This document shows positions 9,383-23,991 of a stretch of DNA of 64,000 nt, one piece after another. The notes under the pieces were generated by a model, which did not search any database, was not told the DNA's origin, and saw only the letters and a program-made list of their open reading frames with translations. Location of the stretch: the NCBI GenBank assembly GCA_910591455.2, contig OU342816.1, positions 16,663,138-16,727,137 on the forward strand, written 5' to 3'. The stretch's first letter is position 1; each line of letters opens with the position of its first letter. The DNA is from Pholis gunnellus (taxonomy: Eukaryota > Chordata > Actinopteri > Perciformes > Pholidae). A program made the translations under genes and the position numbers.

Positions 9383-12300
9383 GCCTTTAATGTTGTCTTT
9401 GTGACGTCATTAAGCCCCTCCCTACTGGTATTCAGCCCCTACCCACGACTCCATGGACAGAACAGTGTCATGAAGACATCACGGATTCTCTGCCTTTAAT
9501 GTTGTCTTTGTGACGTCATTAAGCCCCTCCCTACTGGTATTCAGCCCCTACCCACGACTCCATGGACAGAACAGTGTCATGATGACATCACGGATTCTCT
9601 GCCTTTAATGTTGTCTTTGTGACGTCATTAAGCCCCTCCCTACTGGTATTCAGCCCTTACCCACGACTCCATGGACAGAAGTGTCATGATGACATCACGG
9701 ATTCTCTGCCTTTAATGTAGTCTTTGTGACGTCATTAAGCCCCTCCCTACTGGTATTCAGCCCCTACCCACGACTCCATGGACAGAACAGTGTCATGATG
9801 ACATCACGGATTCTCTGCCTTTAATGTTGTCATTGTGACGTCATTAAGCCCCTCCCTACTGGTATTCAGCCCCTACCCACGACTCCATGGACAGAACAGT
9901 GTCATGATGACATCACGGATTCTCTGCCTTTAATGTTGTCTTTGTGACGTCATTAAGCCCCTCCCTACTGGTATTCAGCCCTTACCCACGACTCCATGGA
10001 CAGAACAGTGTCATGATGACATCACGGATTCTCTGCCTTTAATGTTGTCTTTGTGACATCATTAAGCCCCTCCCTACTGGTATTCAGCCCCTACCCACGA
10101 CTCCATGGACAGAACAGTGTCATGATGACATCACGGATTCTCTGCCTTTAATGTTGTCTTTGTGACGTCATTAAGCCCCTCCCTACTGGTATTCAGCCCC
10201 TACCCACGACTCCATGGACAGAACAGTGTCATGATGACATCACGGATTCTCTGCCTTTAATGTTGTCTTTGTGACGTCATTAAGCCCCTCCCTACTGGTA
10301 TTCAGCCCCTACCCACGACTCCATGGACAGAACAGTGTCATGATGACATCACGGATTCTCTGCCTTTAATGTTGTCTTTGTGACGTCATTAAGCCCCTCC
10401 CTACTGGTATTCAGCCCCTACCCACGACTCCATGGACAGAACAGTGTCATGATGACATCACGGATTCTCTGCCTTTAATGTTGTCTTTGTGACGTCATTA
10501 AGCCCCTCCCTACTGGTATTCAGCCCCTACCCACGACTCCATGGACAGAACAGTGTCATGATGACATCACGGATTCTCTGCCTTTAATGTTGTCTTTGTG
10601 ACGTCATTAAGCCCCTCCCTACTGGTATTCAGCCCCTACCCACGACTCCATGGACAGAACAGTGTCATGATGACATCACGGATTCTCTGCCTTTAATGTT
10701 GTCTTTGTGACGTCATTAAGCCCCTCCCTACTGGTATTCAGCCCCTACCCACGACTCCATGGACAGAACAGTGTCATGATGACATCACGGATTCTCTGCC
10801 TTTAATGTTGTCTTTGTGACGTCATTAAGCCCCTCCCTACTGGTATTCAGCCCCTACCCACGACTCCATGGACAGAACAGTGTCATGATGACATCACGGA
10901 TTCTCTGCCTTTAATGTTGTCTTTGTGACGTCATTAAGCCCCTCCCTACTGGTATTCAGCCCCTACCCACGACTCCATGGACAGAACAGTGTCATGATGA
11001 CATCACGGATTCTCTGCCTTTAATGTTGTCTTTGTGACGTCATTAAGCCCCTCGCTACTGGTATTCAGCCCCTACCCACGACTCCATGGACAGAACAGTG
11101 TCATGATGACATCACGGATTCTCTGCCTTTAATGTTGTCTTTGTGACGTCATTAAGCCCCTCCCTACTGGTATTCAGCCCCTACCCACGACTCCATGGAC
11201 AGAACAGTGTCATGATGACATCACGGATTCTCTGCCTTTAATGTTGTCTTTGTGACGTCATTAAGCCCCTCCCTACTGGTATTCAGCCCCTACCCACGAC
11301 TCCATGGACAGAACAGTGTCATGATGACATCACGGATTCTCTGCCTTTAATGTTGTCTTTGTGACGTCATTAAGCCCCTCCCTACTGGTATTCAGCCCCT
11401 ACCCACGACTCCATGGACAGAACAGTGTCATGATGACATCACGGATTCTCTGCCTTTAATGTTGTCTTTGTGACGTCATTAAGCCCCTCCCTACTGGTAT
11501 TCAGCCCCTACCCACGACTCCATGGACAGAACAGTGTCATGATGACATCACGGATTCTCTGCCTTTAATGTTGTCTTTGTGACGTCATTAAGCCCCTCCC
11601 TACTGGTATTCAGCCCCTACCCACGACTCCATGGACAGAACAGTGTCATGATGACATCACGGATTCTCTGCCTTTAATGTTGTCTTTGTGACGTCATTAA
11701 GCCCCTCCCTACTGGTATTCAGCCCCTACCCACGACTCCATGGACAGAACAGTGTCATGATGACATCACGGATTCTCTGCCTTTAATGTTGTCTTTGTGA
11801 CGTCATTAAGCCCCTCCCTACTGGTATTCAGCCCCTACCCACGACTCCATGGACAGAACAGTGTCATGATGACATCACGGATTCTCTGCCTTTAATGTTG
11901 TCTTTGTGACGTCATTAAGCCCCTCGCTACTGGATGACATCACGGATTCTCTGCCTTTAATGTTGTCTTTGTGACGTCATTAAGCCCCTCCCTACTGGAT
12001 GACATCACGGATTCTCTGCCTTTAATGTTGTCTTTGTGACGTCATTAAGCCCCTCCCTACTGGATGACATCACGGATTCTCTGCCTTTAATGTTGTCTTT
12101 GTGACGTCATTAAGCCCCTCCCTACTGGTATTCAGCCACTACCCACGACTCCATGGACAGAACAGTGTCATGATGACATCACGGATTCTCTGCCTTTAAT
12201 GTTGTCTTTGTGACGTCATTAAGCCCCTCCCTACTGGTATTCAGCCCCTACCCACGACTCCATGGACAGAACAGTGTCATGATGACATCACGGATTCTCT

Positions 12301-14370
12301 GCCTTTAATGTTGTCTTTGTGACGTCATTAAGCCCCTCCCTACTGGTATTCAGCCCCTACCCACGACTCCATGGACAGAACAGTGTCATGATGACATCAC
12401 GGATTCTCTGCCTTTAATGTTGTCTTTGTGACGTCATTAAGCCCCTCCCTACTGGTATTCAGCCCCTACCCACGACTCCATGGACAGAACAGTGTCATGA
12501 TGACATCACGGATTCTCTGCCTTTAATGTTGTCTTTGTGACGTCATTAAGCCCCTCCCTACTGGTATTCAGCCCCTACCCACGACTCCATGGACAGAACA
12601 GTGTCATGATGACATCACGGATTCTCTGCCTTTAATGTTGTCTTCGTGACGTCATTAAGCCCCTCCCTACTGGTATTCAGCCCCTACCCACGACTCCATG
12701 GACAGAACAGTGTCATGATGACATCACGGATTCTCTGCCTTTAATGTTGTCTTTGTGACGTCATTAAGCCCCTCCCTACTGGTATTCAGCCCCTACCCAC
12801 GACTCCATGGACAGAACAGTGTCATGATGACATCACGGATTCTCTGCCTTTAATGTTGTCTTTGTGACGTCATTAAGCCCCTCCCTACTGGTATTCAGCC
12901 CCTACCCACGACTCCATGGACAGAACAGTGTCATGATGACATCACGGATTCTCTGCCTTTAATGTTGTCTTTGTGACGTCATTAAGCCCCTCCCTACTGG
13001 TATTCAGCCCCTACCCACGACTCCATGGACAGAACAGTGTCATGATGACATCACGGATTCTCTGCCTTTAATGTTGTCTTTGTGACGTCATTAAGCCCCT
13101 CCCTACTGGTATTCAGCCCCTACCCACGACTCCATGGACAGAACAGTGTCATGATGACATCACGGATTCTCTGCCTTTAATGTTGTCTTTGTGACGTCAT
13201 TAAGCCCCTCCCTACTGGTATTCAGCCCCTACCCACGACTCCATGGACAGAACAGTGTCATGATGACATCACGGATTCTCTGCCTTTAATGTTGTCTTTG
13301 TGACGTCATTAAGCCCCTCCCTACTGGTATTCAGCCCCTACCCACGACTCCATGGACAGAACAGTGTCATGATGACATCACGGATTCTCTGCCTTTAATG
13401 TTGTCTTTGTGACGTCATTAAGCCCCTCCCTACTGGTATTCAGCCCCTACCCACGACTCCATGGACAGAACAGTGTCATGATGACATCACGGATTCTCTG
13501 CCTTTAATGTTGTCTTTGTGACGTCATTAAGCCCCTCCCTACTGGTATTCAGCCCCTACCCACGACTCCATGGACAGAACAGTGTCATGATGACATCACG
13601 GATTCTCTGCCTTTAATGTTGTCATTGTGACGTCATTAAGCCCCTCCCTACTGGTATTCAGCCCCTACCCACGACTCCATGGACAGAACAGTGTCATGAT
13701 GACATCACGGATTCTCTGCCTTTAATGTGGTCTTTGTGACGTCATTAAGCCCCTCCCTACTGGTATTCAGCCCCTACCCACGACTCCATGGACAGAACAG
13801 TGTCATGATGACATCACGGATTCTCTGCCTTTAATGTTGTCTTTGTGACGTCATTAAGCCCCTCCCTACTGGTATTCAGCCCCTACCCACGACTCCATGG
13901 ACAGAACAGTGTCATGATGACATCACGGATTCTCTGCCTTTAATGTTGTCTTTGTGACGTCATTAAGCCCCTCCCTACTGGTATTCAGCCCCTACCCACG
14001 ACTCCATGGACAGAACAGTGTCATGATGACATCACGGATTCTCTGCCTTTAATGTTGTCTTTGTGACGTCATTAAGCCCCTCCCTACTGGTATTCAGCCC
14101 CTACCCACGACTCCATGGACAGAACAGTGTCATGATGACATCACGGATTCTCTGCCTTTAATGTTGTCTTTGTGACGTCATTAAGCCCCTCCCTACTGGT
14201 ATTCAGCCCCTACCCACGACTCCATGGACAGAACAGTGTCATGATGACATCATGGATTCTCTGCCTTTAATGTTGTCTTTGTGACGTCATTAAGCCCCTC
14301 CCTACTGGTATTCAGCCCCTACCCACGACTCCATGGACAGAACAGTGTCATGATGACATCACGGATTCTC
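9383..14370. repeat. 109-bp satellite array, segment 2 (43 full and 3 short monomers)
   Basis: Length equals 43 full monomers (one of them short by 2 bp) plus three 65-bp monomers and the two half-monomers at the ends. Marker order at the left end is CCCTTACCC with CAGAAGTG (about 9655), GTAGTC (about 9717), GTCATTGTG (about 9830) and a second CCCTTACCC (about 9978). This order is repeated at matching offsets to the right of block 6, so these two segments share ancestry. Other variants: CTCGCTACT near 11053 and 11925, and CATGGAT near 14251. Confidence 0.97.
11932..12235. repeat. Three consecutive 65-bp truncated monomers plus CCACT-variant monomer
   Basis: Units at 11932-11996, 11997-12061 and 12062-12126 each lack monomer bases 3-46 (44 bp, including the NcoI site) but retain the 3' part with TGACGTCA. 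The full monomer that follows has CAGCCACTACC instead of CAGCCCCTACC. Elsewhere in the window the 65-bp unit is single, so this is a local triplication. Confidence 0.93.
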
Positions 14371-15662
14371 AGAAGCGTTTAAAAAAAAGGGCGTTTAAAA
14401 AAAAGGGGGACGGAAGAAATAGTGGAACTAGAAAATGCATTTCCTGCTGAAAATGCGTTGGAATGCTAAAAGCTGAAATTAATTGCAAAAACATTGCTGA
14501 AAATAGATATCCAATTAAAAAAAAATTGCAAAAAGCTTAATAATTCAAAAAGTTTAAAGATTACAAATGGCTGAAAATACAGAAATGGGAGACTACCTGT
14601 CTGAAAAATGTTGTAGCCTGAAAGCATTTAAACTGCACTGCTGAAAACCCTTCTAGTTGAAATGTTTAACTATGGTGTCTGTAGCTGAAAGTATGAGAAA
14701 GAAGAAGGCTTTGAAAGTTGAAGAAGTTTAAGAGGATTTGAAGATTTTCTCCAGATATCCAATTAAAAAAAGATTGCAAAAAGCTGAATAATTCAAAGTT
14801 TAAAGCTTACAAATATGAAAAGTCATATCACTCCTCTCCTGAAAGAGCTGAACATTTTAATATTTGAATGGTTTCTGTGGCTTAAAAAATGTCAGCAGTA
14901 GCGATATTTGTTTTAGTAGTAGTAGAAGTTGTAGTTCTAGTAGAAGTATTATAAGTAGTAGAAGTATTAGTAGCATTAGAATAAGTGTGTGTGTGGGGGG
15001 TCCTCTAAAAGTATCCAAGACCTGAATGACTGAATGAGAGACACAGAGAGAGAGAGAGAGAGAGAAGTGTATGTGTGCGTGTGTCTGTGAGTCTGTGTGT
15101 TTATCAACATTGCTGATTACCTTAATCACGAACACCTGTGTGCCAGCACCCTGTTCATGGAGAACAGACAGGCAGACAGACAGTTACATGGACTGAGTGA
15201 GTGTGAGAGAGAGACAGACAGCCAGAGAGACAGTTAGATGACTGAGTGAGTGTGAGAGAGAGACAGACAGGCAGACAGACAGTTAGATGACTGAGTGAGT
15301 GTGAGAGAGAGACAGGCAGGCAGACAGACAGTTATATGTACTGAGTGAGTGAGTGAGACAGGCAGACAGACAGTTATATGTACTGAGTGAGTGAGTGAGA
15401 CAGACAGCCAGACAGACAGTTAGATGACTGAGTGAGTGTGAGAGAGAGACAGACAGGCAGACAGACAGTTAGATGACTGAGTGAGTGTAAGAGAGAGACA
15501 GGCAGGCAGACAGACAGTTATATGTACTGAGTGAGTGAGTGAGACAGGCAGACAGACAGTAATATGTACTGACTGAGTGAGTGAGACAGGCAAACAGACA
15601 GATATATGTACTGACTGAGTAAGTGAGACAGGCAGACGGAGTTATATGTACTGAGTGAGTGA
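14371..15662. repeat. Composite block 3 (subfamily II, 1292 bp)
   Basis: Same junctions and order as block 1, but with subfamily II markers: GTGTGCGTG, CAGCACCCTG, GCCAGAGAGACAG, a longer (GA)n and AGTAATATGTACTG. It is followed by a variant monomer (TTTACTGTTTTC, then CCCTTCTGG) in place of the canonical GTTGTC/CCCTACTGG. Confidence 0.93.
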
Positions 15663-18600
15663 GCCTTTACTGTTTTCTTTGTGACGTCATTAAGCCCCTC
15701 CCTTCTGGTATTCAGCCCCTACCCACGACTCCATGGACAGAACAGTGTCATGATGACATCACGGATTCTCTGCCTTTAATGTTGTCTTTGTGACGTCATT
15801 AAGCCCCTCCCTACTGGTATTCAGCCCCTACCCACGACTCCATGGACAGAACAGTGTCATGATGACATCACGGATTCTCTGCCTTTAATGTTGTCTTTGT
15901 GACGTCATTAAGCCCCTCCCTACTGGTATTCAGCCCCTACCCACGACTCCATGGACAGAACAGTGTCATGATGACATCACGGATTCTCTGCCTTTAATGT
16001 TGTCTTTGTGACGTCATTAAGCCCCTCCCTAATGGTATTCAGCCCCTACCCACGACTCCATGGACAGAACAGTGTCATGATGACATCACGGATTCTCTGC
16101 CTTTAATGTTGTCTTTGTGACGTCATTAAGCCCCTCCCTACTGGTATTCAGCCCCTACCCACGACTCCATGGACAGAACAGTGTCATGATGACATCACGG
16201 ATTCTCTGCCTTTAATGTTGTCTTTGTGACGTCATTAAGCCCCTCCCTACTGGTATTCAGCCCCTACCCACGACTCCATGGACAGAACAGTGTCATGATG
16301 ACATCACGGATTCTCTGCCTTTAATGTTGTCTTTGTGACGTCATTAAGCCCCTCCCTACTGGTATTCAGCCCCTACCCACGACTCCATGGACAGAACAGT
16401 GTCATGATGACATCACGGATTCTCTGCCTTTAATGTTGTCTTTGTGACGTCATTAAGCCCCTCCCTACTGGTATTCAGCCCCTACCCACGACTCCATGGA
16501 CAGAACAGTGTCATGATGACATCACGGATTCTCTGCCTTTAATGTTGTCTTTGTGACGTCATTAAGCCCCTCCCTACTGGTATTCAGCCCCTACCCACGA
16601 CTCCATGGACAGAACAGTGTCATGATGACATCACGGATTCTCTGCCTTTAATGTGGTCTTTGTGACGTCATTAAGCCCCTCCCTACTGGTATTCAGCCCC
16701 TACCCACGACTCCATGGACAGAACAGTGTCATGATGACATCACGGATTCTCTGCCTTTAATGTTGTCTTTGTGACGTCATTAAGCCCCTCCCTACTGGTA
16801 TTCAGCCCCTACCCACGACTCCATGGACAGAACAGTGTCATGATGACATCACGGATTCTCTGCCTTTAATGTTGTCTTTGTGACGTCATTAAGCCCCTCC
16901 CTACTGGTATTCAGCCCCTACCCACGACTCCATGGACAGAACAGTGTCATGATGACATCACGGATTCTCTGCCTTTAATGTTGTCTTTGTGACGTCATTA
17001 AGCCCCTCCCTACTGGTATTCAGCCCCTACCCACGACTCCATGGACAGAACAGTGTCATGATGACATCACGGATTCTCTGCCTTTAATGTTGTCTTTGTG
17101 ACGTCATTAAGCCCCTCCCTACTGGTATTCAGCCCCTACCCACGACTCCATGGACAGAACAGTGTCATGACATCACGGATTCTCTGCCTTTAATGTTGTC
17201 TTTGTGACGTCATTAAGCCCCTCCCTACTGGTATTCAGCCCCTACCCACGACTCCATGGACAGAACAGTGTCATGATGACATCACGGATTCTCTGCCTTT
17301 AATGTGGTCTTTGTGACGTCATTAAGCCCCTCCCTACTGGTATTCAGCCCCTACCCACGACTCCATGGACAGAACAGTGTCATGATGACATCACAGATTC
17401 TCTGCCTTTAATGTTGTCTTTGTGACGTCATTAAGCCCCTCCCTACTGGTATTCAGCCCCTACCCACGACTCCATGGACAGAACAGTGTCATGATGACAT
17501 CACGGATTCTCTGCCTTTAATGTTGTCTTTGTGACGTCATTAAGCCCCTCCCTACTGGTATTCAGCCCCTACCCACGACTCCATGGACAGAACAGTGTCA
17601 TGATGACATCACGGATTCTCTGCCTTTAATGTTGTCTTTGTGACGTCATTAAGCCCCTCCCTACTGGTATTCAGCCCCTACCCACGACTCGATGGACAGA
17701 ACAGTGTCATGATGACATCACGGATTCTCTGCCTTTAATGTTGTCTTTGTGACGTCATTAAGCCCCTCCCTACTGGTATTCAGCCCCTACCCACGACTCC
17801 ATGGACAGAACAGTGTCATGATGACATCACGGATTCTCTGCCTTTAATGTTGTCTTTGTGACGTCATTAAGCCCCTCCCTACTGGTATTCAGCCCCTACC
17901 CACGACTCCATGGACAGAACAGTGTCATGATGACATCACGGATTCTCTGACTTTAATGTTGTCTTTGTGACGTCATTAAGCCCCTCCCTACTGGTATTCA
18001 GCCCCTACCCACGACTCCATGGACAGAACAGTGTCATGATGACATCACAGATTCTCTGCCTTTAATGTTGTCTTTGTGACGTCATTAAGCCCCTCCCTAC
18101 TGGTATTCAGCCCCTACCCACGACTCCATGGACAGAACAGTGTCATGATGACATCACGGATTCTCTGCCTTTAATGTTGTCTTTGTGACGTCATTAAGCC
18201 CCTCCCTACTGGTATTCAGCCCTTACCCACGACTCCATGGACAGAAGTGTCATGATGACATCACGGATTCTCTGCCTTTAATGTTGTCTTTGTGACGTCA
18301 TTAAGCCCCTCCCTACTGGTATTCAGCCCCTACCCACGACTCCATGGACAGAACAGTGTCATGATGACATCACGGATTCTCTGCCTTTAATGTTGTCTTT
18401 GTGACGTCATTAAGCCCCTCCCTACTGGTATTCAGCCCCTACCCACGACTCCATGGACAGAACAGTGTCATGATGACATCACGGATTCTCTGCCTTTAAT
18501 GTTGTCTTTGTGACGTCATTAAGCCCCTCCCTACTGGTATTCAGCCCCTACCCACGACTCCATGGACAGAACAGTGTCATGATGACATCACGGATTCTCT

Positions 18601-20388
18601 GCCTTTAATGTTGTCTTTGTGACGTCATTAAGCCCCTCCCTACTGGTATTCAGCCCCTTCCCACGACTCCATGGACAGAACAGTGTCATGATGACATCAC
18701 GGATTCTCTGCCTTTAATGTTGTCTTTGTGACGTCATTAAGCCCCTCCCTACTGGTATTCAGCCCCTACCCACGACTCCATGGACAGAACAGTGTCATGA
18801 TGACATCACGGATTCTCTGCCTTTAATGTTGTCTTTGTGACGTCATTAAGCCCCTCCCTACTGGTATTCAGCCCCTACCCACGACTCCATGGACAGAACA
18901 GTGTCATGATGACATCACGGATTCTCTGCCTTTAATGTGGTCTTTGTGACGTCATTAAGCCCCTCCCTACTGGTATTCAGCCCCTACCCACGACTCCATG
19001 GACAGAACAGTGTCATGATGACATCACGGATTCTCTGCCTTTAATGTTGTCTTTGTGACGTCATTAAGCCCCTCCCTACTGGTATTCAGCCCCTACCCAC
19101 GACTCGATGGACAGAACAGTGTCATGATGACATCACGGATTCTCTGCCTTTAATGTTGTCTTTGTGACGTCATTAAGCCCCTCCCTACTGGTATTCAGCC
19201 CCTACCCACGACTCCATGGACAGAACAGTGTCATGATGACATCACGGATTCTCTGCCTTTAATGTTGTCTTTGTGACGTCATTAAGCCCCTCCCTACTGG
19301 TATTCAGCCCCTACCCACGACTCCATGGACAGAACAGTGTCATGATGACATCACGGATTCTCTGCCTTTAATGTTGTCTTTGTGACGTCATTAAGACCCT
19401 CCCTACTGGTATTCAGCCCCTACCCACGACTCCATGGACAGAACAGTGTCATGATGACATCACGGATTCTCTGCCTTTAATGTGGTCTTTGTGACGTCAT
19501 TAAGCCCCTCCCTACTGGTATTCAGCCCCTACCCACGACTCCATGGACAGAACAGTGTCATGATGACATCACGGATTCTCTGCCTTTAATGTTGTCTTTG
19601 TGACGTCATTAAGCCCCTCCCTACTGGTATTCAGCCCCTACCCACGACTCCATGGACAGAACAGTGTCATGATGACATCACGGATTCTCTGCCTTTAATG
19701 TTGTCTTTGTGACGTCATTAAGCCCCTCCCTACTGGTATTCAGCCCCTACCCACGACTCCATGGACAGAACAGTGTCATGATGACATCACGGATTCTCTG
19801 CCTTTAATGTTGTCTTTGTGACGTCATTAAGCCCCTCCCTACTGGTATTCAGCCCCTACCCACGACTCCATGGACAGAACAGTGTCATGATGACATCACG
19901 GATTCTCTGCCTTTAATGTTGTCATTGTGACGTCATTAAGCCCCTCCCTACTGGTATTCAGCCCCTACCCACGACTCCATGGACAGAACAGTGTCATGAT
20001 GACATCACGGATTCTCTGCCTTTAATGTTGTCTTTGTGACGTCATTAAGCCCCTCCCTACTGGTATTCAGCCCCTACCCACGACTCCATGGACAGAACAG
20101 TGTCATGATGACATCACGGATTCTCTGCCTTTAATGTTGTCTTTGTGACGTCATTAAGCCCCTCCCTACTGGTATTCAGCCCCTACCCACGACTCCATGG
20201 ACAGAACAGTGTCATGATGACATCACGGATTCTCTGCCTTTAATGTTGTCTTTGTGACGTCATTAAGCCCCTCCCTACTGGTATTCAGCCCCTACCCACG
20301 ACTCCATGGACAGAACAGTGTCATGATGACATCACGGATTCTCTGCCTTTAATGTTGTCTTTGTGACGTCATTAAGCCCCTCCCTACT

Positions 20389-20778
20389 GGTATTCAGCCC
20401 CTACCCACGACTCCATGGACAGAACAGTGTCATGATGACATCACGGATTCTGCCTTTAATGTTGTCTTTGTGACGTCATTAAGCCCCTCCCTACTGGTAT
20501 TCAGCCCCTACCCACGACTCCATGGACAGAACAGTGTCATGATGACATCACGGATTCTCTGCCTTTAATGTTGTCTTTGTGACGTCATTAAGCCCCTCCC
20601 TACTGGATGACATCACGGATTCTCTGCCTTTAATGTTGTCTTTGTGACGTCATTAAGCCCCTCCCTACTGGTATTCAGCCACTACCCACGACTCCATGGA
20701 CAGAACAGTGTCATGATGACATCACGGATTCTCTGCCTTTAATGTTGTCTTTGTGACGTCATTAAGCCCCTCCCTACT
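20389..20778. repeat. Higher-order-repeat signature 107-109-65-109
   Basis: A 107-bp monomer lacking CT (ATTCTGCC) at 20389, a 109-mer at 20496, a 65-mer at 20605 and the CCACT-variant monomer at 20670. The first of seven such signatures in the window. Confidence 0.88.
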
Positions 20779-22520
20779 GGTATTCAGCCCCTACCCACGA
20801 CTCCATGGACAGAACAGTGTCATGATGACATCACGGATTCTCTGCCTTTAATGTTGTCTTTGTGACGTCATTAAGCCCCTCCCTACTGGTATTCAGCCCC
20901 TACCCACGACTCCATGGACAGAACAGTGTCATGATGACATCACGGATTCTCTGCCTTTAATGTTGTCTTTGTGACGTCATTAAGCCCCTCCCTACTGGTA
21001 TTCAGCCCCTACCCACGACTCCATGGACAGAACAGTGTCATGATGACATCACGGATTCTCTGCCTTTAATGTTGTCTTTGTGACGTCATTAAGACCCTCC
21101 CTACTGGTATTCAGCCCCTACCCACGACTCCATGGACAGAACAGTGTCATGATGACATCACGGATTCTCTGCCTTTAATGTGGTCTTTGTGACGTCATTA
21201 AGCCCCTCCCTACTGGTATTCAGCCCCTACCCACGACTCCATGGACAGAACAGTGTCATGATGACATCACGGATTCTCTGCCTTTAATGTTGTCTTTGTG
21301 ACGTCATTAAGCCCCTCCCTACTGGTATTCAGCCCCTACCCACGACTCCATGGACAGAACAGTGTCATGATGACATCACGGATTCTCTGCCTTTAATGTT
21401 GTCTTTGTGACGTCATTAAGCCCCTCCCTACTGGTATTCAGCCCCTACCCACGACTCCATGGACAGAACAGTGTCATGATGACATCACGGATTCTCTGCC
21501 TTTAATGTTGTCTTTGTGACGTCATTAAGCCCCTCCCTACTGGTATTCAGCCCCTACCCACGACTCCATGGACAGAACAGTGTCATGATGACATCACGGA
21601 TTCTCTGCCTTTAATGTTGTCATTGTGACGTCATTAAGCCCCTCCCTACTGGTATTCAGCCCCTACCCACGACTCCATGGACAGAACAGTGTCATGATGA
21701 CATCACGGATTCTCTGCCTTTAATGTTGTCTTTGTGACGTCATTAAGCCCCTCCCTACTGGTATTCAGCCCCTACCCACGACTCCATGGACAGAACAGTG
21801 TCATGATGACATCACGGATTCTCTGCCTTTAATGTTGTCTTTGTGACGTCATTAAGCCCCTCCCTACTGGTATTCAGCCCCTACCCACGACTCCATGGAC
21901 AGAACAGTGTCATGATGACATCACGGATTCTCTGCCTTTAATGTTGTCTTTGTGACGTCATTAAGCCCCTCCCTACTGGTATTCAGCCCCTACCCACGAC
22001 TCCATGGACAGAACAGTGTCATGATGACATCACGGATTCTGCCTTTAATGTTGTCATTGTGACGTCATTAAGCCCCTCCCTACTGGTATTCAGCCCCTAC
22101 CCACGACTCCATGGACAGAACAGTGTCATGATGACATCACGGATTCTCTGCCTTTAATGTTGTCTTTGTGACGTCATTAAGCCCCTCCCTACTGGTATTC
22201 AGCCCCTACCCACGACTCCATGGACAGAACAGTGTCATGATGACATCACGGATTCTCTGCCTTTAATGTTGTCTTTGTGACGTCATTAAGCCCCTCCCTA
22301 CTGGTATTCAGCCCCTACCCACGACTCCATGGACAGAACAGTGTCATGATGACATCACGGATTCTCTGCCTTTAATGTTGTCTTTGTGACGTCATTAAGC
22401 CCCTCCCTACTGGTATTCAGCCCCTACCCACGACTCCATGGACAGAACAGTGTCATGATGACATCACGGATTCTCTGCCTTTAATGTTGTCTTTGTGACG
22501 TCATTAAGCCCCTCCCTACT

Positions 22521-23010
22521 GGTATTCAGCCCCTACCCACGACTCCATGGACAGAACAGTGTCATGATGACATCACGGATTCTGCCTTTAATGTTGTCTT
22601 TGTGACGTCATTAAGCCCCTCCCTACTGGTATTCAGCCCCTACCCACGACTCCATGGACAGAACAGTGTCATGATGACATCACGGATTCTCTGCCTTTAA
22701 TGTTGTCTTTGTGACGTCATTAAGCCCCGATGACATCACGGATTCTCTGCCTTTAATGTTGTCTTTGTGACGTCATTAAGCCCCTCCCTACTGGTATTCA
22801 GCCCCTACCCACGACTCCATGGACAGAACAGTGTCATGATGACATCACGGATTCTCTGCCTTTAATGTTGTCTTTGTGACGTCATTAAGCCCCTCCCTAC
22901 TGGTATTCAGCCACTACCCACGACTCCATGGACAGAACAGTGTCATGATGACACCACGGATTCTCTGCCTTTAATGTTGTCTTTGTGACGTCATTAAGCC
23001 CCTCCCTACT
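22521..23010. repeat. Higher-order-repeat signature with a 56-bp fused unit
   Basis: A 107-mer at 22521 is followed at 22628 by a 165-bp fusion in which monomer base 101 (TAAGCCCC) joins base 46 (GATGACATC). A normal monomer follows at 22793 and the CCACT monomer at 22902. The junction differs from the other short units, so this copy suffered a separate or extended deletion. Confidence 0.85.
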
Positions 23011-23991
23011 GGTATTCAGCCCCTACCCACGACTCCATGGACAGAACAGTGTCATGATGACATCACGGATTCTCTGCCTTTAATGTTGTCTTTGTGACGT
23101 CATTAAGCCCCTCCCTACTGGTATTCAGCCCCTACCCACGACTCCATGGACAGAACAGTGTCATGATGACATCACGGATTCTCTGCCTTTAATGTTGTCT
23201 TTGTGACGTCATTAAGCCCCTCCCTACTGGTATTCAGCCCCTACCCACGACTCCATGGACAGAACAGTGTCATGATGACATCACGGATTCTCTGCCTTTA
23301 ATGTTGTCTTTGTGACGTCATTAAGCCCCTCCCTACTGGTATTCAGCCCCTACCCACGACTCCATGGACAGAACAGTGTCATGATGACATCACGGATTCT
23401 CTGCCTTTAATGTTGTCTTTGTGACGTCATTAAGCCCCTCCCTACTGGTATTCAGCCCCTACCCACGACTCCATGGACAGAACAGTGTCATGATGACATC
23501 ACGGATTCTCTGCCTTTAATGTTGTCTTTGTGACGTCATTAAGCCCCTCCCTACTGGTATTCAGCCCCTACCCACGACTCCATGGACAGAACAGTGTCAT
23601 GATGACATCACGGATTCTCTGCCTTTAATGTGGTCTTTGTGACGTCATTAAGCCCCTCCCTACTGGTATTCAGCCCCTACCCACGACTCCATGGACAGAA
23701 CAGTGTCATGATGACATCACGGATTCTCTGCCTTTAATGTTGTCTTTGTGACGTCATTAAGCCCCTCCCTACTGGTATTCAGCCCCTACCCACGACTCCA
23801 TGGACAGAACAGTGTCATGATGACATCACGGATTCTCTGCCTTTAATGTTGTCTTTGTGACGTCATTAAGCCCCTCCCTACTGGTATTCAGCCCCTACCC
23901 ACGACTCCATGGACAGAACAGTGTCATGATGACATCACGGATTCTCTGCCTTTAATGTTGTCTTTGTGACGTCATTAAGCCCCTCCCTACT

